Source: Branchiostoma belcheri
Lineage: Eukaryota > Chordata > Leptocardii > Amphioxiformes > Branchiostomatidae
Direction: 5' to 3'
DNA length: 64,000 nt
NCBI RefSeq assembly: GCF_001625305.1
Contig: NW_017804453.1
Location: 1,196,017 to 1,260,016, forward strand
The position numbers and the translations under genes are program-made. Below the pieces are notes generated by a model. That model worked only from the letters and a program-made list of their open reading frames with translations. It had not been told where the DNA came from and searched no databases. Shown piece by piece: positions 36,573 to 48,253 of the stretch. Numbering within the stretch: position 1 is the stretch's first letter; each line of letters starts with the position of its first letter.

Positions 36573-38518
36573 ATGATCGGGAATCCTCATAAAATCATCC
36601 GTTAAGAAACAGAACGTCAAAACCCAAGGATTGAGGAGCTTCTTGTTTTGTTGTTAGTGGCATATAGCAGCATATGTAAGCTATGTTTCTGCCTGAGCTG
36701 ACTTAATACTATAACTAGAAAGGCCAATATTTGCTTTGGAGCAAATACAGCGATGGCTTCACCACATTTTACGACATGGCAGGGAAAGAATGAGAAACAC
36801 AAGGGAAAACAATGCTTTACATTGATATTATAATAACTATAATATGAAGTAACATACAACTAAGACTACAACAGTTGGCTAGCTATTCCCTACATTATTG
36901 GTTAGGATTTTTAATTGCATAATGCAAACTGTTGATTTTCAAAAAAAAAAAACGTTCATGCCCCGCATTCCAATGCTGGAGCAGGAAAGCTTGAAATACC
37001 TACAAAAACACTTGAATACAGACATACTGTCAGTATGGAAATGGTCTGTGCAGGTGTTAATCAAGTTAAATCCCAACAGCCAATCAGCAAGAAGAAGAGA
37101 GGAAAGCTGCATGCCTATTGGTTGATGCCCTGCATTCCATTGTGATGACTCATGCCAAATGTGGTTAACACTGCCCACTGACACAGTAATACATTTGCTA
37201 TAATACAGCCAAAAAACTCAAATAAAACCATTCTAAAAGCCTGTATCACAAAAATTTAAAAAACGCCTAAGGGTATTTGCCAACTGTACCTCCATACCAA
37301 ATTTCAGATCCTTAGGCCCCAAAATGAAGAAGCTGAATCCATTTTAAAAAATGGCAGGAGAAGAAGAAGGAGAAGAAGAAACATCAGAGAAAACAATATG
37401 GTTTCACCAGACCACTTCGTGGTCTGGTGAAGCCATAATAATAGATCGGTATCATTTCTGGTGACCATGGTAAAGTGATCACGTCATTTCTTTGTTGTCA
37501 CTTGTTTATGGGTCTTAAAGCGTCTGCATTCCCAGCATAGTGAGTATGGGTGATACAAAGATCTTAGAGATGGCATTTTATTTGGAATGTAGAAAATTTC
37601 CCGGATGAATATAATATGAGAAGATAGAAACGAAATACAATCACCGAGGCATGTGGGGTCAGTAATCTTACACCATGGTGTAGACTCTTGCTAAAAATAT
37701 GAAAGCAATATATAATTCAATATCACACATTTGTAAACTTTATCTTAAACCTTGAGCAAAAATAATTTGACATGTATTTTGGAGATAGATGAGTTAGCAT
37801 ACAAGAAGAGTGTTGTTGCCATTAAGCAATAATGAAAGTCGCTGAATCCCATGTAATGACTTTCATTTGCGATTTTGACAGTGTACATTCTTGTCCCACC
37901 CTGAAATAGCTCTCTATGCGTTTATTCTTACACAACACACAGTATTGTAAAAAGCAATATTTGTGCCAAGAAACGATCGAGTTGATCATCACTGTCTGCC
38001 TCTTACTACTTGTGTTAATCACTTGTGTAGCGACACAACTATGTGTACGACCTATCTAAAATGTAGGTCACTGACCTATATATATATTACGAACAGGGGG
38101 ACTACTGCGTGGTAACAGTTTCAAAAAGATGCTCAATTAATCTTCGAGTATTCAAATTTATAAAACCGATATTTGTAGCTCTATGGCAGGCTTAAGTTGT
38201 GGATTTGCCTTCTGTATTTTTTTTCTCCAGGCGGTATGAGAAAATGTAGTTTGTGACTCTAGTAAGTATGATTAATCGGATATCTATCGCCCACATCTCT
38301 CATCCATCGGAGTCTGGTGGAGCAAATAAGTGGAAATGAGATTCTCGTGACCAGGCGCTGATGACAAGGTCATGACTTTGGCCTCCCGTCAATCAACAGC
38401 TCCGTCCCGCTACCATACCAGGAACAGACACACAGACAGGTCAGTGGGACGGGGGCGGCTGGGGAATCTCAAAATAGGTTCTTCTTTTGGTAACGCTGCC
38501 AGCAGCAGGGGAAACAAG
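36573..38518. other. Intergenic between annexins 2 and 3
   Basis: Contains a MITE-like element (36753-37436) with a strong hairpin at its right end. The rest, 37.44-38.52 kb, shows no gene; its last part is annexin 3 promoter and 5' untranslated sequence. Confidence 0.5.
36753..37436. mobile_element. MITE-like element with terminal hairpin
   Basis: ATGGCTTCACCA at 36753-36764 and its inverse TGGTGAAGCCAT at 37425-37436 bound a 684-bp AT-rich, purine-tract-containing stretch. The right end folds into a hairpin: TATGGTTTCACCAGACCAC pairs with the following GTGGTCTGGTGAAGCCATA across a TTC loop (one G-T pair). No coding capacity. Confidence 0.5.
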
Positions 38519-41500
38519 ATGGATCCGCTGGCGTGGTTTACCGGGTTCTTCAAGCACCAGGAAGGAGCGGTATGTACTAGGACGAGGCTATTGTTATATT
38601 GAAAGGGTTTCTCCAGATGTTATTTTGCTTGCAGTGCTATTACCAAGCAGCGTTGGTATTCACTACAAATTATTGCAACGGGATGAAGCCGCGTGTTTTT
38701 CATGGATAATTGCCTACACTGTGGTATCGTGGGAACAGAACCTAAACGACGTTTTCTTCAGTTTCAAGTTCGGCGTTTAAAGATGTCCTCGCAATAGTAA
38801 ATTTATGTAATGTAAATTTTTGTAATTTACAATCGATTTTCATAAATCAATTAATTTATGAATGTAGCAATCATCTCCAATCCCCCTCCACCTACCCCCT
38901 GCCCCCCTTCCCAACCTGTAGATAAAATGGCGTGTTCCAAAAATTCCGGGTCAAATGTCTGGCCCGCCTACGTCTGTAGCTTTAGAATGCAATAATGAGA
39001 AGTTCAAGGTCATTCCGCTAGGTGGCTTATGGTGCCAATTAAACGTTCGTTCTAGAATCCTAAAATAGTTGTGACTTTCGATAAGTCAAAACGACACGAG
39101 AATACGTGATTTTTTTTTCTACAGTATAACAATTCAAGTTGCTGATTTACTTTCAGACCAACATCTGGTTTTCCTCCCGTATCACGTGTAATGTTTGCCT
39201 CACGTCCGAAGTCTGTAGAACATAATGATGTCAAAGTCTAGGAACGAGTACATGGGTCTAGACAGAAGCCAAATATTGCATTTAGGTTCAAAGAATATTG
39301 CATTAATGAGTTACGTTTTGCTGACACGTCTTACAACTTCAAACAGTTCTCTATGATTTCATGAATTGATTATATGTCATACATGCGGATTTCCAGAATA
39401 TTGATTTAGCTCCACGTCGCACTACGGTCTTTAACATTGATATTTTCGCCAGTTGGTAACTTATCTGTTTGCTTAGCTTCTGGTTAATTTGACTCTTCTG
39501 TATCATATTGGAAGTAATGTTAAAAAAAGTCTGGCTGTATGAAAAAGTCTAAATTAGGTAAATACCCCAAGAATCGGTAAAAGGTCATATTGTTTAGTTT
39601 TGAAAAAAAATATCTTGCCTCGACCCGGGATTGAACCAGGGACCTTTAGATCTCCAATTTGTCAAGCCGGTATATCGGCTTCCGGGACTTCAGTCTAACG
39701 CTCTCCCAACTGAGCTATCGAGGCACATGATGCGAAACGACACGTGATAGTCTCTGCACCTTTATGACCAGCAATGCACCGGTCACATTAAATAGATGCA
39801 CCATTTATAAGCAGGCAGACACATTTTTCGCTAAAAAATATGTTACTAGCGCGCATACATGTATACTGTTAGCTTGCTTGCAAGCTATTTACAAAGCTTT
39901 TCTGTACGACTTTGGTCTCACCCCAATTTCATTTTGTTTTTCAAGAATTGACTGATGTACACATCTTATCATTTATCATAGTCATAGTCATATCACATAA
40001 ACAAAAGCTCAAAGAAACAAAATATGCCATTTCCTAGCAGTAGTTCCTGCAATAGAATGATCTTTACAATTTACTTAGTGCTTTTAATCGTGGATGATCA
40101 TTTTCATAGTGGTTTTGTCGCAAATTCCTATATCCCATTGTATAACATTTCAACAGATTGTGATTAATAAAGCCACATTTTGGCTTGTGCTGAAGAGGTA
40201 TGCATGATTGTATAGAGTTACTTCCGTGTGCGTGTCACTGCGCTGGTTTCCAAACAACAGGTGCCCCCCTTACACACCCTCCGCATGAAACACGCTGTTG
40301 ACCCTTACCCCCTCCCACACAAACCAGCTGACCGAACAGTTGAACACTACAAGGCGCGGCCGACAGTTTCCCTGTATTTCGTCTATTCTGTTCCGCTCGC
40401 GTGTGAACTAACGGTCTCTGCACATAATGGTAAGTCGTACTATTATACCGTACTGTGTTGTACTCCACAGGGTTAAAATTACCATGGTATGACAGTAGCG
40501 TGCCACGTACACACACAACGCAGTAGGGCGTTGTCGTGTTCGGTACAGGGCGTCGACCTTCTAGACCTCTGGCTGTCTTAAGAATTGATTGAAGTCGTAA
40601 ACACTGTCCTAAACACGACACACGGTTTAGGGTTAGTGTGGAAGCAGAATTTCCTGTAGCAGAGGCCCGCCAAGGGCGATGCAGGCAGAGGATTATGCAT
40701 GTACTGACCCGTGTAATATGTGAAAAGCGCTGTGAGCCAACCATGTTCTTAAGCGTGGGTCTAACTATACACCGTTAGTTACACAGATACACAGAAGTCG
40801 TGTTGTCAGGCAGGGTTGATTCATAGTGCCATATATAAAATTGTGTTCCCGTTGTGAATTCATCCCAAAAATTAGCATGTAAGATGGCGGTCAGGAGGCG
40901 TGTCAGGTGGACAGCGGTTTGCTGAAGTTGTTATCGGGCATGGCATACCACATGTTCTAATATTCTACTTAAACATCGTCCTTAAATATCACCTGTAAAA
41001 CACTAAACTTGTGATCTTTTATGACAACTGCGGGCAACCAAAAGTTAAGCGTTAATATAATCAGGTAATCCCGTTTACAATTTTTTGGGGGGAAATTGAA
41101 TTCCTGTCCGCCTCTCTGTCCGATAACGGTATGTTGTATGAGTGATAATGGCATAATGCAAACACGACAGGCCTGCCCAGTGATACAGGAATCAAAGGGC
41201 TGTAACTGCAACCTTATTGTGTCAACAAAACAGCATTGTAGCCCACGTCCCGTGACAAGGTGGATTACAGTGTTTTGTACATGTTGTTCATGTAAATCGT
41301 GTAGCACTTGTAACCAATGCTTTTAGATCCCACTACTCGTAGGTAACTTCCCTAGGTTGCCATGAGAAGTCATCATGATAGGATTGATACAGACACATGT
41401 ATATGATATGCTAGTTACTTCTAGGCGTGGTTCTTATCATGAAGTCATTTATAATTTATTCTAAGCATGTAACGCCCTGATAACTACCCGTTAGGGCGTT

Positions 41501-43609
41501 TCTACCTGGGGCACCGTACAGGGCCACGGTATAGAACGCTGATGGCTGATTTAAAGGCGAATTGTTTGCGTGTCTCTTGTTTTGCGTGTTAATAATTCCA
41601 GCGATAGAAACAGGAAAAGGTAACGGAGCTGAGTTTTGGGATAGTGGATTTTTTGTCAGGCAACCAATGAATCAGGAACACATTTTGATATGCACCTATC
41701 ACCTCAACTTCCCTTTCAGGTCCCTTGAGTTTATATAAACCCGCCCACACACCCTGTATGCCAGGGAAGGGTGGGACGGTTCTTGAAGCTCACATCCGTC
41801 ACGAACTTTGCACTGTTGCTACTGGTTAAGTCATGTTTAAGCAAGAAAGTTCGTCAAGGTCTGAAATCATGTTTTAAAACAGTAGGTAATGTATAGTGAA
41901 GAAAATATGTTGCCTGATAATCATTAGACCGTTCTAGTAAGGAGCTTATATATCATTTGCCTTTGTTGACGTATTTCATAATGGCCGTCAACAATACCTT
42001 ATAAATAATGCAAGTCCTAATGACTGATTCGCACACGATACGCTTTCTCATCGCAAGTAAGTGAGTCACATGACTAAGCCGGGGCGGACCAGAAAAGTTT
42101 CAAAGGGGATTGAAGAAACATTTAAAAAAATGGAAGGATTGGCATTTCAAAGAAATAGACATCGACAATATTGTAATCCTGCATTCTCTACACGTTTCTG
42201 GGTCTGTCAATACTGTTTATTGACGTTTTCTATGTGACCTTGATATCTAATTTGTGAAGCTTTCAATGCTAGGATACAATGACTCACAAGTGATGACCTA
42301 AATGATATCGTAACACGATGCATACACGCGCTCGCGAATTGTTCAACCATTACATTTACCGATGCATTATAATATTTTCACATGTTCCCATTTCACTTCA
42401 AGTTTAATGTTTGTTCCCTTATCTGACATCTGTCTGTGTTTACATAAACTTGTTTGGTACCATGGCTACGGTTTGTACAGGGGTACCAGGGACAGGTAAT
42501 GAATATCGATCGAATTAAAAGGAATAGCAGTGGCAGTTTCATTAATGAAAGAATGAAATTTGTGGAATCAGAAACAATGGAAGCATATTGGCTCGTAAAA
42601 TAGCGGAATGCATGTATTAATTCATTTGTTTTATGATACTGAATGATTTGTTGCCGTAGAACAAAAGACGGCGTTCTAAAAGATAGCGGCCTTGTCCAAC
42701 CTCACGCCCTAGCGTTGACTGACCACCACCTTGTACATTGTATGACCTTGTTACCATGCCCACGCAAAACAAGGAATAGGCAGTACAAAGAACTCTGCAT
42801 TTGACTTTTTTCGTGCAAACAGTGTTGTTTACCAAGACACACTATCCCAATAGTATAGAAGCCACTGTGCCGGACAACCGTAAAAAGCTTCTGAGATAAA
42901 AGAGAAAATAAACAAAGACAGGTGCATTTCATCTTCTGCCCTTTGAATCAAGGGGCATGAATTTTTGATCGCCGCCGCGCCGGGCGCTCTGTTTCTCACG
43001 CACGCAACTCCAGAGTACGAGTGCACACAGAAAGCTTGTAGCTCTGGAAAGCGTTACAGTTAATAAATGGTGAAGAATTGAATAAATACAATCCCATGTA
43101 GATGTTTCTTTAGGTTCGATGCTATCGACCATTGTTTGCCCAGTTGTGAGGCTAGGATAGATATTTATCTACTAGCAGATATTATTCGTATGTTAAACGT
43201 TGTGTATTTTCATAGCATGTTCTTTTTTGTTTTGTTTGTGTTCATTTTGGAATTATGCTTTTTTTTTGCCACATTTCAGGCCTCCGTCAACCCATACCCA
43301 GACTTCGATGCTGAGGAAGATGCCAAGATTCTGCGTAAGGCGATGAAGGGCTTCGGTAAGGGAGACGTCAATTCCTAATCCATGCAGTGTTGTCTACGTT
43401 CATGTGGCTAGCGTCAAATACCTTGCAATGCTATTTGTCAGCACAGTGGCGCCTTCCCGTCACATCATGACTGATATCCTGTCGACCTATGTGTGAGTGT
43501 GTGTGTGTGTGTGTGCATGTGTGTGTGTGTGCGTGTATCTGTGTGTGTTTGTATGTGTTTGTATGTGTGTGTGTGTGCGTGTCCACGTGTGTGTGTGCGT
43601 GTGTGTGTC

Positions 43610-43661
<52 letters not shown>

Positions 43662-46600
43662 TGTATGCGTATATGTATTTGTCGTTCAAAATACGCCACA
43701 CATATTGGACATTCTAACATTGTGCATTTTGGTGTACTAGGAACGGACGAGGACGCCATTATAGAGATCCTGTGTCACCGTTCCAACGACCAGAGACAGG
43801 AGATTGAGACCATGTTCAAACAAGCTTATGGCAAGGTCAGTGTTCCGTGTACTTCCAAGCAGAGGTTTGGGTTTGGGGTTATTTTTGGCGTGTTTTTAGG
43901 CTTTTTTATCGGGGTTTCTCTTTTGCACTGGAATTTCTTTCTCACCCAACCCCCCCCAAAAAAAGTCCAGTGCAAAAGAGAAACACCGATAAAAAAGCCT
44001 AAAAACACGCCAAAAATAATACCAAACCCAAACCTCTGCTTGGAGAGTATGTTCCGTGCTTAATTCTATCGGGTGACAACATTATTAATGTCAACAGAAA
44101 AACAGAAAATAAGGAGGAATTGGCCATTTTAAACCTTAATTTATAAAATTTGTGAATTTATGGACACAACTAAAGAAATGGCATGGCGCACTTTCTAATA
44201 TTTCTAATATTTCAGGACCTGATAGACGAGCTGAAGAGCGAGCTCGGCGGGAACTTCGAAAAAGCGATCCTAGCGATGATGCAGAAACCTGCAGTGTATG
44301 ACGCCAACTGCCTCCGCAATGCCATGAAGGGGGCGGGGACGGACGAGTCCACTCTCATCGAGATTATGTGCACCAGGAAAAATGACGTGAGTTACCACAT
44401 TTAAGAAATAAAAAAAAACTTAAAGATTAAAAGACTAAAAGAGTGAACTGTGTGGAAAAGTACCAAGTATACCCAAGGAGTTTAAAAAATCTACTACCTA
44501 TTAACAAAATGTAACAATGGAAAATAGTAGGCGATGTTGTTTTACGTCCATCCACTAACGACCTCTTCTCTCTCTTCTTTTCCAGGAGTTGACTGCGATA
44601 AAGGAGGCGTACAACGCAGGTAATACAAGATGTTAATACTAGCATAAGACACATGCATGCTCTATTAAGTGAAATTTACCAAAACTTGTTTGCTCCCTGT
44701 CATTGCAATAATAGCAAAAATTCTTTTAATTAGACTAACAATTGACAAAAATGAGTTTATCTGAGCAAAGTAAACATGTAGATATAATCCAAGTAGTTAT
44801 GGAGATATAAAGATATTATTTGTATACACAATAATGTTTTTGTGATGCCTCTAATTTGTAGAGTTTGACCGTGACCTAGAGGAGGACTTGAAGAGCGAGA
44901 CAAGCGGACACTTTGAGCGGCTGCTGGTGTCCATGTGTCAGGTACGCCACCTAGAGCCTACGGTGTACATTACACCTAACTCTAACATTCATTTAGTCGC
45001 ACACCTGATACTGGATACTGTGTTTTGTATTGTAATGAAGATCACGTTGAAAAGACGCAGATGAGTGATTAAGATACAAATTGGCTTGGTAATCCAGGCA
45101 TGAACCATTCGAATTCATTCAATCCTGCTGTTGAAAGCGTGCTGTCTAGTTGAAAGCCACCATAGGAGGCTGCAGTCCTGACGCTCTCAGTTGTCGTTTC
45201 TATTTAGGCTAACCGTGATGAGACCTATGAGGTTGATGATGGAGAAGCCGAAAGTGACGCACAGGAGCTCTTTGATGTAAGTATTCATCTTTAGATTTCC
45301 GAGAATTTTTTTGTACTTGTAGTGCATGAAAAGTTTTACTTACAATGATTATGAATGCCAGATTCAAGTGAGTCTGGTTCTATAGGCCATAAGTGTCGCC
45401 AGTGTAGATTTCCTGTGTTTATTGTTGTCTCATCTTTTTGTAGAGTGAGCCCTGCATATATGACTATAACAATGGCACATTTCCGTGATATTGTTGTTGC
45501 AGGCCGGGGAGGGACAGTGGGGCACGGACGAGTCCACCTTTAACATGATCCTGGCTATGAGGAACTTCAACCAGCTCAGGGCCATATTCAGGGAGTACGA
45601 GAAGGTATGGGCTGTGACAAATGTTGTTAGATGGGTAACAGGGGTTGTGAGGTTATAACGCTGCCTTAGGGCCCTCTGTGGACACGAATGAAACAAGAAA
45701 TTTCAGACTTCCGGGCAGTATACAATCCTCGGCCATGAATCCCCCCATGTCGACCTACTGGCTCCCAGCTACATGCTAAGAGCTCTAACCTTCTGTCATT
45801 CTGCCTATCAATCTCCCCCCACCCCAAGCAGATTCAAAAACTCACATCCCGGCCACTCAAAACAACACTTCCGTACCCGGAAGAAATAACAGAAATTTTC
45901 TTCTGTGCTATTTCATAAGTGAGTGAGCTACTTTATAAGTGACCTAAGATTGTCAGTGCCATTGTCAGTGTATAATCAGTAAACTTTATGTACGTACAAT
46001 CCTCAAAACTAAAAAAAAAGAAGACCACGAGTTCAGTCTTGTTGATCTGCCCACACAGATCGCCGGTAAAGACATCCTGGACGCCATTAAGAGCGAGTGT
46101 ACCGGGAGTCTGGAGGACGGATACCTCACTATTGGTTTGTATTTACCATAAGTAGTTAGTGCTATTTGTTCCTATTGGTGGCCTTGTCTACGGAACTTCT
46201 TCAAAAATTGTTTAAACAAATCTTACATGTACGTACTTTAGACAATCTTACGGATAATACTGACAGCATAAAGCAATACTCCAAACCTATACCTCACATA
46301 AGTAAATTTTTTTACACTAATGAATTTTTAGCTACAGTTAAAATTTGGTAACGTAACTTTCCTGACTAACTTTGTTCCTCCGATGAAGCAAAGTGAAGTC
46401 ACCCGATTGTACAATGCCCATACTTATAGTTTATTTCTTCGGTATTTGTTCTTTTGGGGCATTTAAAGACATGTTCTATGTTTAATGTGTTGCCTTCACG
46501 AAGCCAAGTGTGCTATGGACACGCCCGGGCTGTTTGCAGAGCGCCTGTACAAGTCCATGAAAGGCTTGGGGACAGACGATAAAACACTCATCCGGATAGT

Positions 46601-48253
46601 AGTAACACGGAGTGAGGTCAGTACGCCGTGACCACTACTAACCCACGTGCCCTCGCTGTCTCATTACCAACCAACCAACCAACCAACCAACCAACCAACC
46701 AACCAACCAACCAACCAAAAACTGTAGCATTTAGGCCCAAACCCACAATTCCTGGTTCTGATGTGACAACACTAAAGCAAAGAAAAAACTGAGCTGTAAG
46801 CCTCTGAGCAGTACTTTTGTAACTTTTTGTGAAGTTTTTGGCACAACCAAAATGATGGTCTGACGTACTTTCAGCGTGACGTACTTTCAAGTGGGTGGCT
46901 TGCATGAGTGGAGTCACCGGGTCCTCACAGTCATCACTTCTGTCCAACGTGACCTTTTTTAATCTGCACCAACTAAAGCCCCTCCCTGCAATCTCACGTA
47001 ATTCAAGTACATACGAACACAAGCAAACACACAGGCATACCAAAAGGCCTACCAAGCATACATACGAACACAAGCAAACACACAGGCATACCTAAAACAA
47101 TACCTGTGTACCGGGAGTGAAACTTGTACCTTCCTGAAAGACCATATGCATCTTTGTTTCACAATCGATGGCTTTAATTTGGCCTATTTCGCTAAACTTG
47201 GGACGAGTTGGTAATGAGTTGCTACAGGGCACTCCTCTGCATGTTTATGTGGCTAATGTTCCTGTTGCACCTTTAGCGGGGATTGCATTGGATACGCCCG
47301 CCTACTTCGCGGCACTGTTGAACAGGTCTATGTCTGGTGCGGGAACTGAGGATGACGACTTGATTCGCGGTGTGGTGTCTCGCAGCGAGGTCAGTAATGC
47401 ATGGCCGGCAATAGACCCTCCTTCTGCCAGCGGTATGCATTTGTAATGAAATTAACTGATCAACCAATCAACAAGAAGTCATACAATCATTTGACCAATC
47501 AGCGACGCTATCGCCTTGTAGTGCCGTGCCTTTGACCTTTGCATGTGAGTCATAACATCTCTTCGCCTTGGCCTCGTCTCAACATACATTGAATAGTTCT
47601 GTGGACTGCCTCTACTAGTTTTGTTGTCTTGCATGCGTGCTGTGTGCTACACGTTGTTCGCGGCTGTGATTTATCTCGCATGTCTTGGCCTTTTCTTTGA
47701 CTGCTCGCATGCCTTGTCTCGTTATGAGTACTCTAGTAACATGTTCATATGTAGTCGATAACTTTTCATTGTGGTGGGGATGTTTTCATTGTGGTTTTCA
47801 AAAGGTATATTCAAAAAAGGATTTTAGAAATATACATATGCAAAAGAAAATTATAGAAAACGCTCAAGAGAACGGTCCTACATATCGTATGAAGATGCTG
47901 GCCATATTGGCACACATTTATACATATATTAATAAGAGAACGTTCCACTAGCTAAAAGGCGTTGGTATTGACTGTTACCTGGTCAAGATACCCAAGCAAA
48001 AAGCCGATAAAATAGGAAGCCCCCAAAAAAGCGACCAAACAAGACCCTCTGCTTGGTGGCTACATCAGAATTTGGTAATATCGTTTGCACAACACGCAGA
48101 AAACTGTTCAATGTTTGGTCATAAACACTGCAGATTGACATGGAGTACATCAAGAAGAAGTACGAGGAGATGTACGAGAAGCCCCTGGCGGACGCCATCG
48201 CTGACGACTGCGGAGGCGACTACAAGAAGTGTCTGATCGCCCTGGTCGGCTGA
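38519..48253 (+). CDS. Annexin 3 with alternative repeat-IV exons
   Basis: Exons: 38519-38569, 43280-43355, 43741-43835, 44216-44386, 44586-44619, 44862-44941, 45208-45276, 45503-45604, 46059-46134, then either 46504-46616 (10a) or 47277-47389 (10b), then 48134-48253. Either form gives 328 residues. The N-terminal tail ([17 protein letters not shown]) is longer than in annexins 1 and 2 and looks amphipathic, so partner or membrane binding there is possible. Calcium loops read KGFGTDE (I), KGAGTDE (II), EGQWGTDE (III), and KGLGTDD or SGAGTED (IV). Phases equal its neighbours; exon 6 is 80 and exon 7 is 69 bases instead of 83 and 75. Including both 10a and 10b would break the frame, so the two are expected to be exclusive. 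Intron 1 is 4.7 kb and hosts a tRNA gene on the other strand. Confidence 0.93.
39616..39724 (-). tRNA. tRNA-Phe (anticodon GAA) with a 36-nt intron
   Basis: Read on the minus strand: acceptor GCCTCGA/TCGAGGC with discriminator A, D arm GCTC-AGTTGGGA-GAGC, anticodon stem TTAGA/TCTAA, anticodon GAA at 39691-39689, T arm CCTGG-TTCAATC-CCGGG. The anticodon loop is interrupted after position 37 by 39687-39652. Removing it leaves a normal 73-nt tRNA whose anticodon and T arms match eukaryotic tRNA-Phe. The intron holds its own hairpin (AAGCCG/CGGCTT). A T8 run follows the 3' end on the minus strand. It sits antisense within annexin 3 intron 1. Confidence 0.9.
39652..39687 (-). other. Intron of the tRNA-Phe gene
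   Basis: Thirty-six bases at the canonical 37/38 position, the only place eukaryotic tRNA splicing endonuclease is expected to cut. Confidence 0.85.
41731..41738 (+). promoter_or_regulatory. TATA-box candidate inside annexin 3 intron 1
   Basis: TATATAAA followed by a GC-rich stretch and, about 85 bases on, a possible splice donor (CTACTG|GTTAAGT). This could be an alternative promoter for annexin 3, but no in-frame start codon joins it to exon 2 directly. Confidence 0.3.
43491..43667. repeat. (GT)n microsatellite, interrupted
   Basis: About 175 bp of GT with CAT, CCAC and similar interruptions in annexin 3 intron 2. The long protein frames across it are artefacts. Confidence 0.95.
43855..44042. 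repeat. Long near-perfect palindrome (foldback MITE)
   Basis: Arms 43855-43931 and 43967-44042 (77 and 76 bases) are almost exact inverse complements around a 35-base C/A-rich centre; outermost bases CCAAGCAGAGGTTTGG. It starts 20 bases into annexin 3 intron 3. A degenerate half-copy lies at 47991-48056 in the last intron. Confidence 0.92.
46504..46616 (+). CDS. Annexin 3 exon 10a (repeat IV, first half)
   Basis: 113 bases between AAG|CC and GAG|GTCAGT. It encodes 38 residues ending [12 protein letters not shown] with calcium loop MKGLGTDD. Its length and phase equal the homologous exon of annexins 1 and 2. Confidence 0.9.
46666..46718. repeat. (CCAA)n microsatellite
   Basis: About thirteen CCAA units, between exons 10a and 10b. 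Confidence 0.95.
47009..47092. repeat. 33-bp direct repeat pair
   Basis: 47009-47041 and 47060-47092 are the same sequence (starting ACATACGAACACAAGC) separated by 18 bases, between exons 10a and 10b. Confidence 0.85.
47277..47389 (+). CDS. Annexin 3 exon 10b (alternative repeat IV, first half)
   Basis: 113 bases between CCTTTAG|CG and GAG|GTCAGT, so exactly the size, phase and splice context of 10a. It encodes 38 residues with calcium loop MSGAGTED, ending [12 protein letters not shown]. By hand alignment 22 of 38 residues equal 10a. The frame has no stop and keeps the annexin-invariant positions, so it is under constraint rather than a decayed duplicate. Confidence 0.85.

Noticed and set aside
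40235-40744. 169-codon minus-strand frame in annexin 3 intron 1
   Set aside because: Low-complexity basic composition, no recognisable domain, no splice context.
42472-42505. Alternative first exon for annexin 3 at CCATGG
   Set aside because: The good donor (ACAG|GTAATG) gives phase 1 whereas exon 2 needs phase 0; the in-phase donor (GGG|GTACCA) is weak.
43431-44063. Long open frames on both strands rich in Cys/Val or His/Thr
   Set aside because: They are translations of the GT microsatellite and the following palindrome, not proteins.
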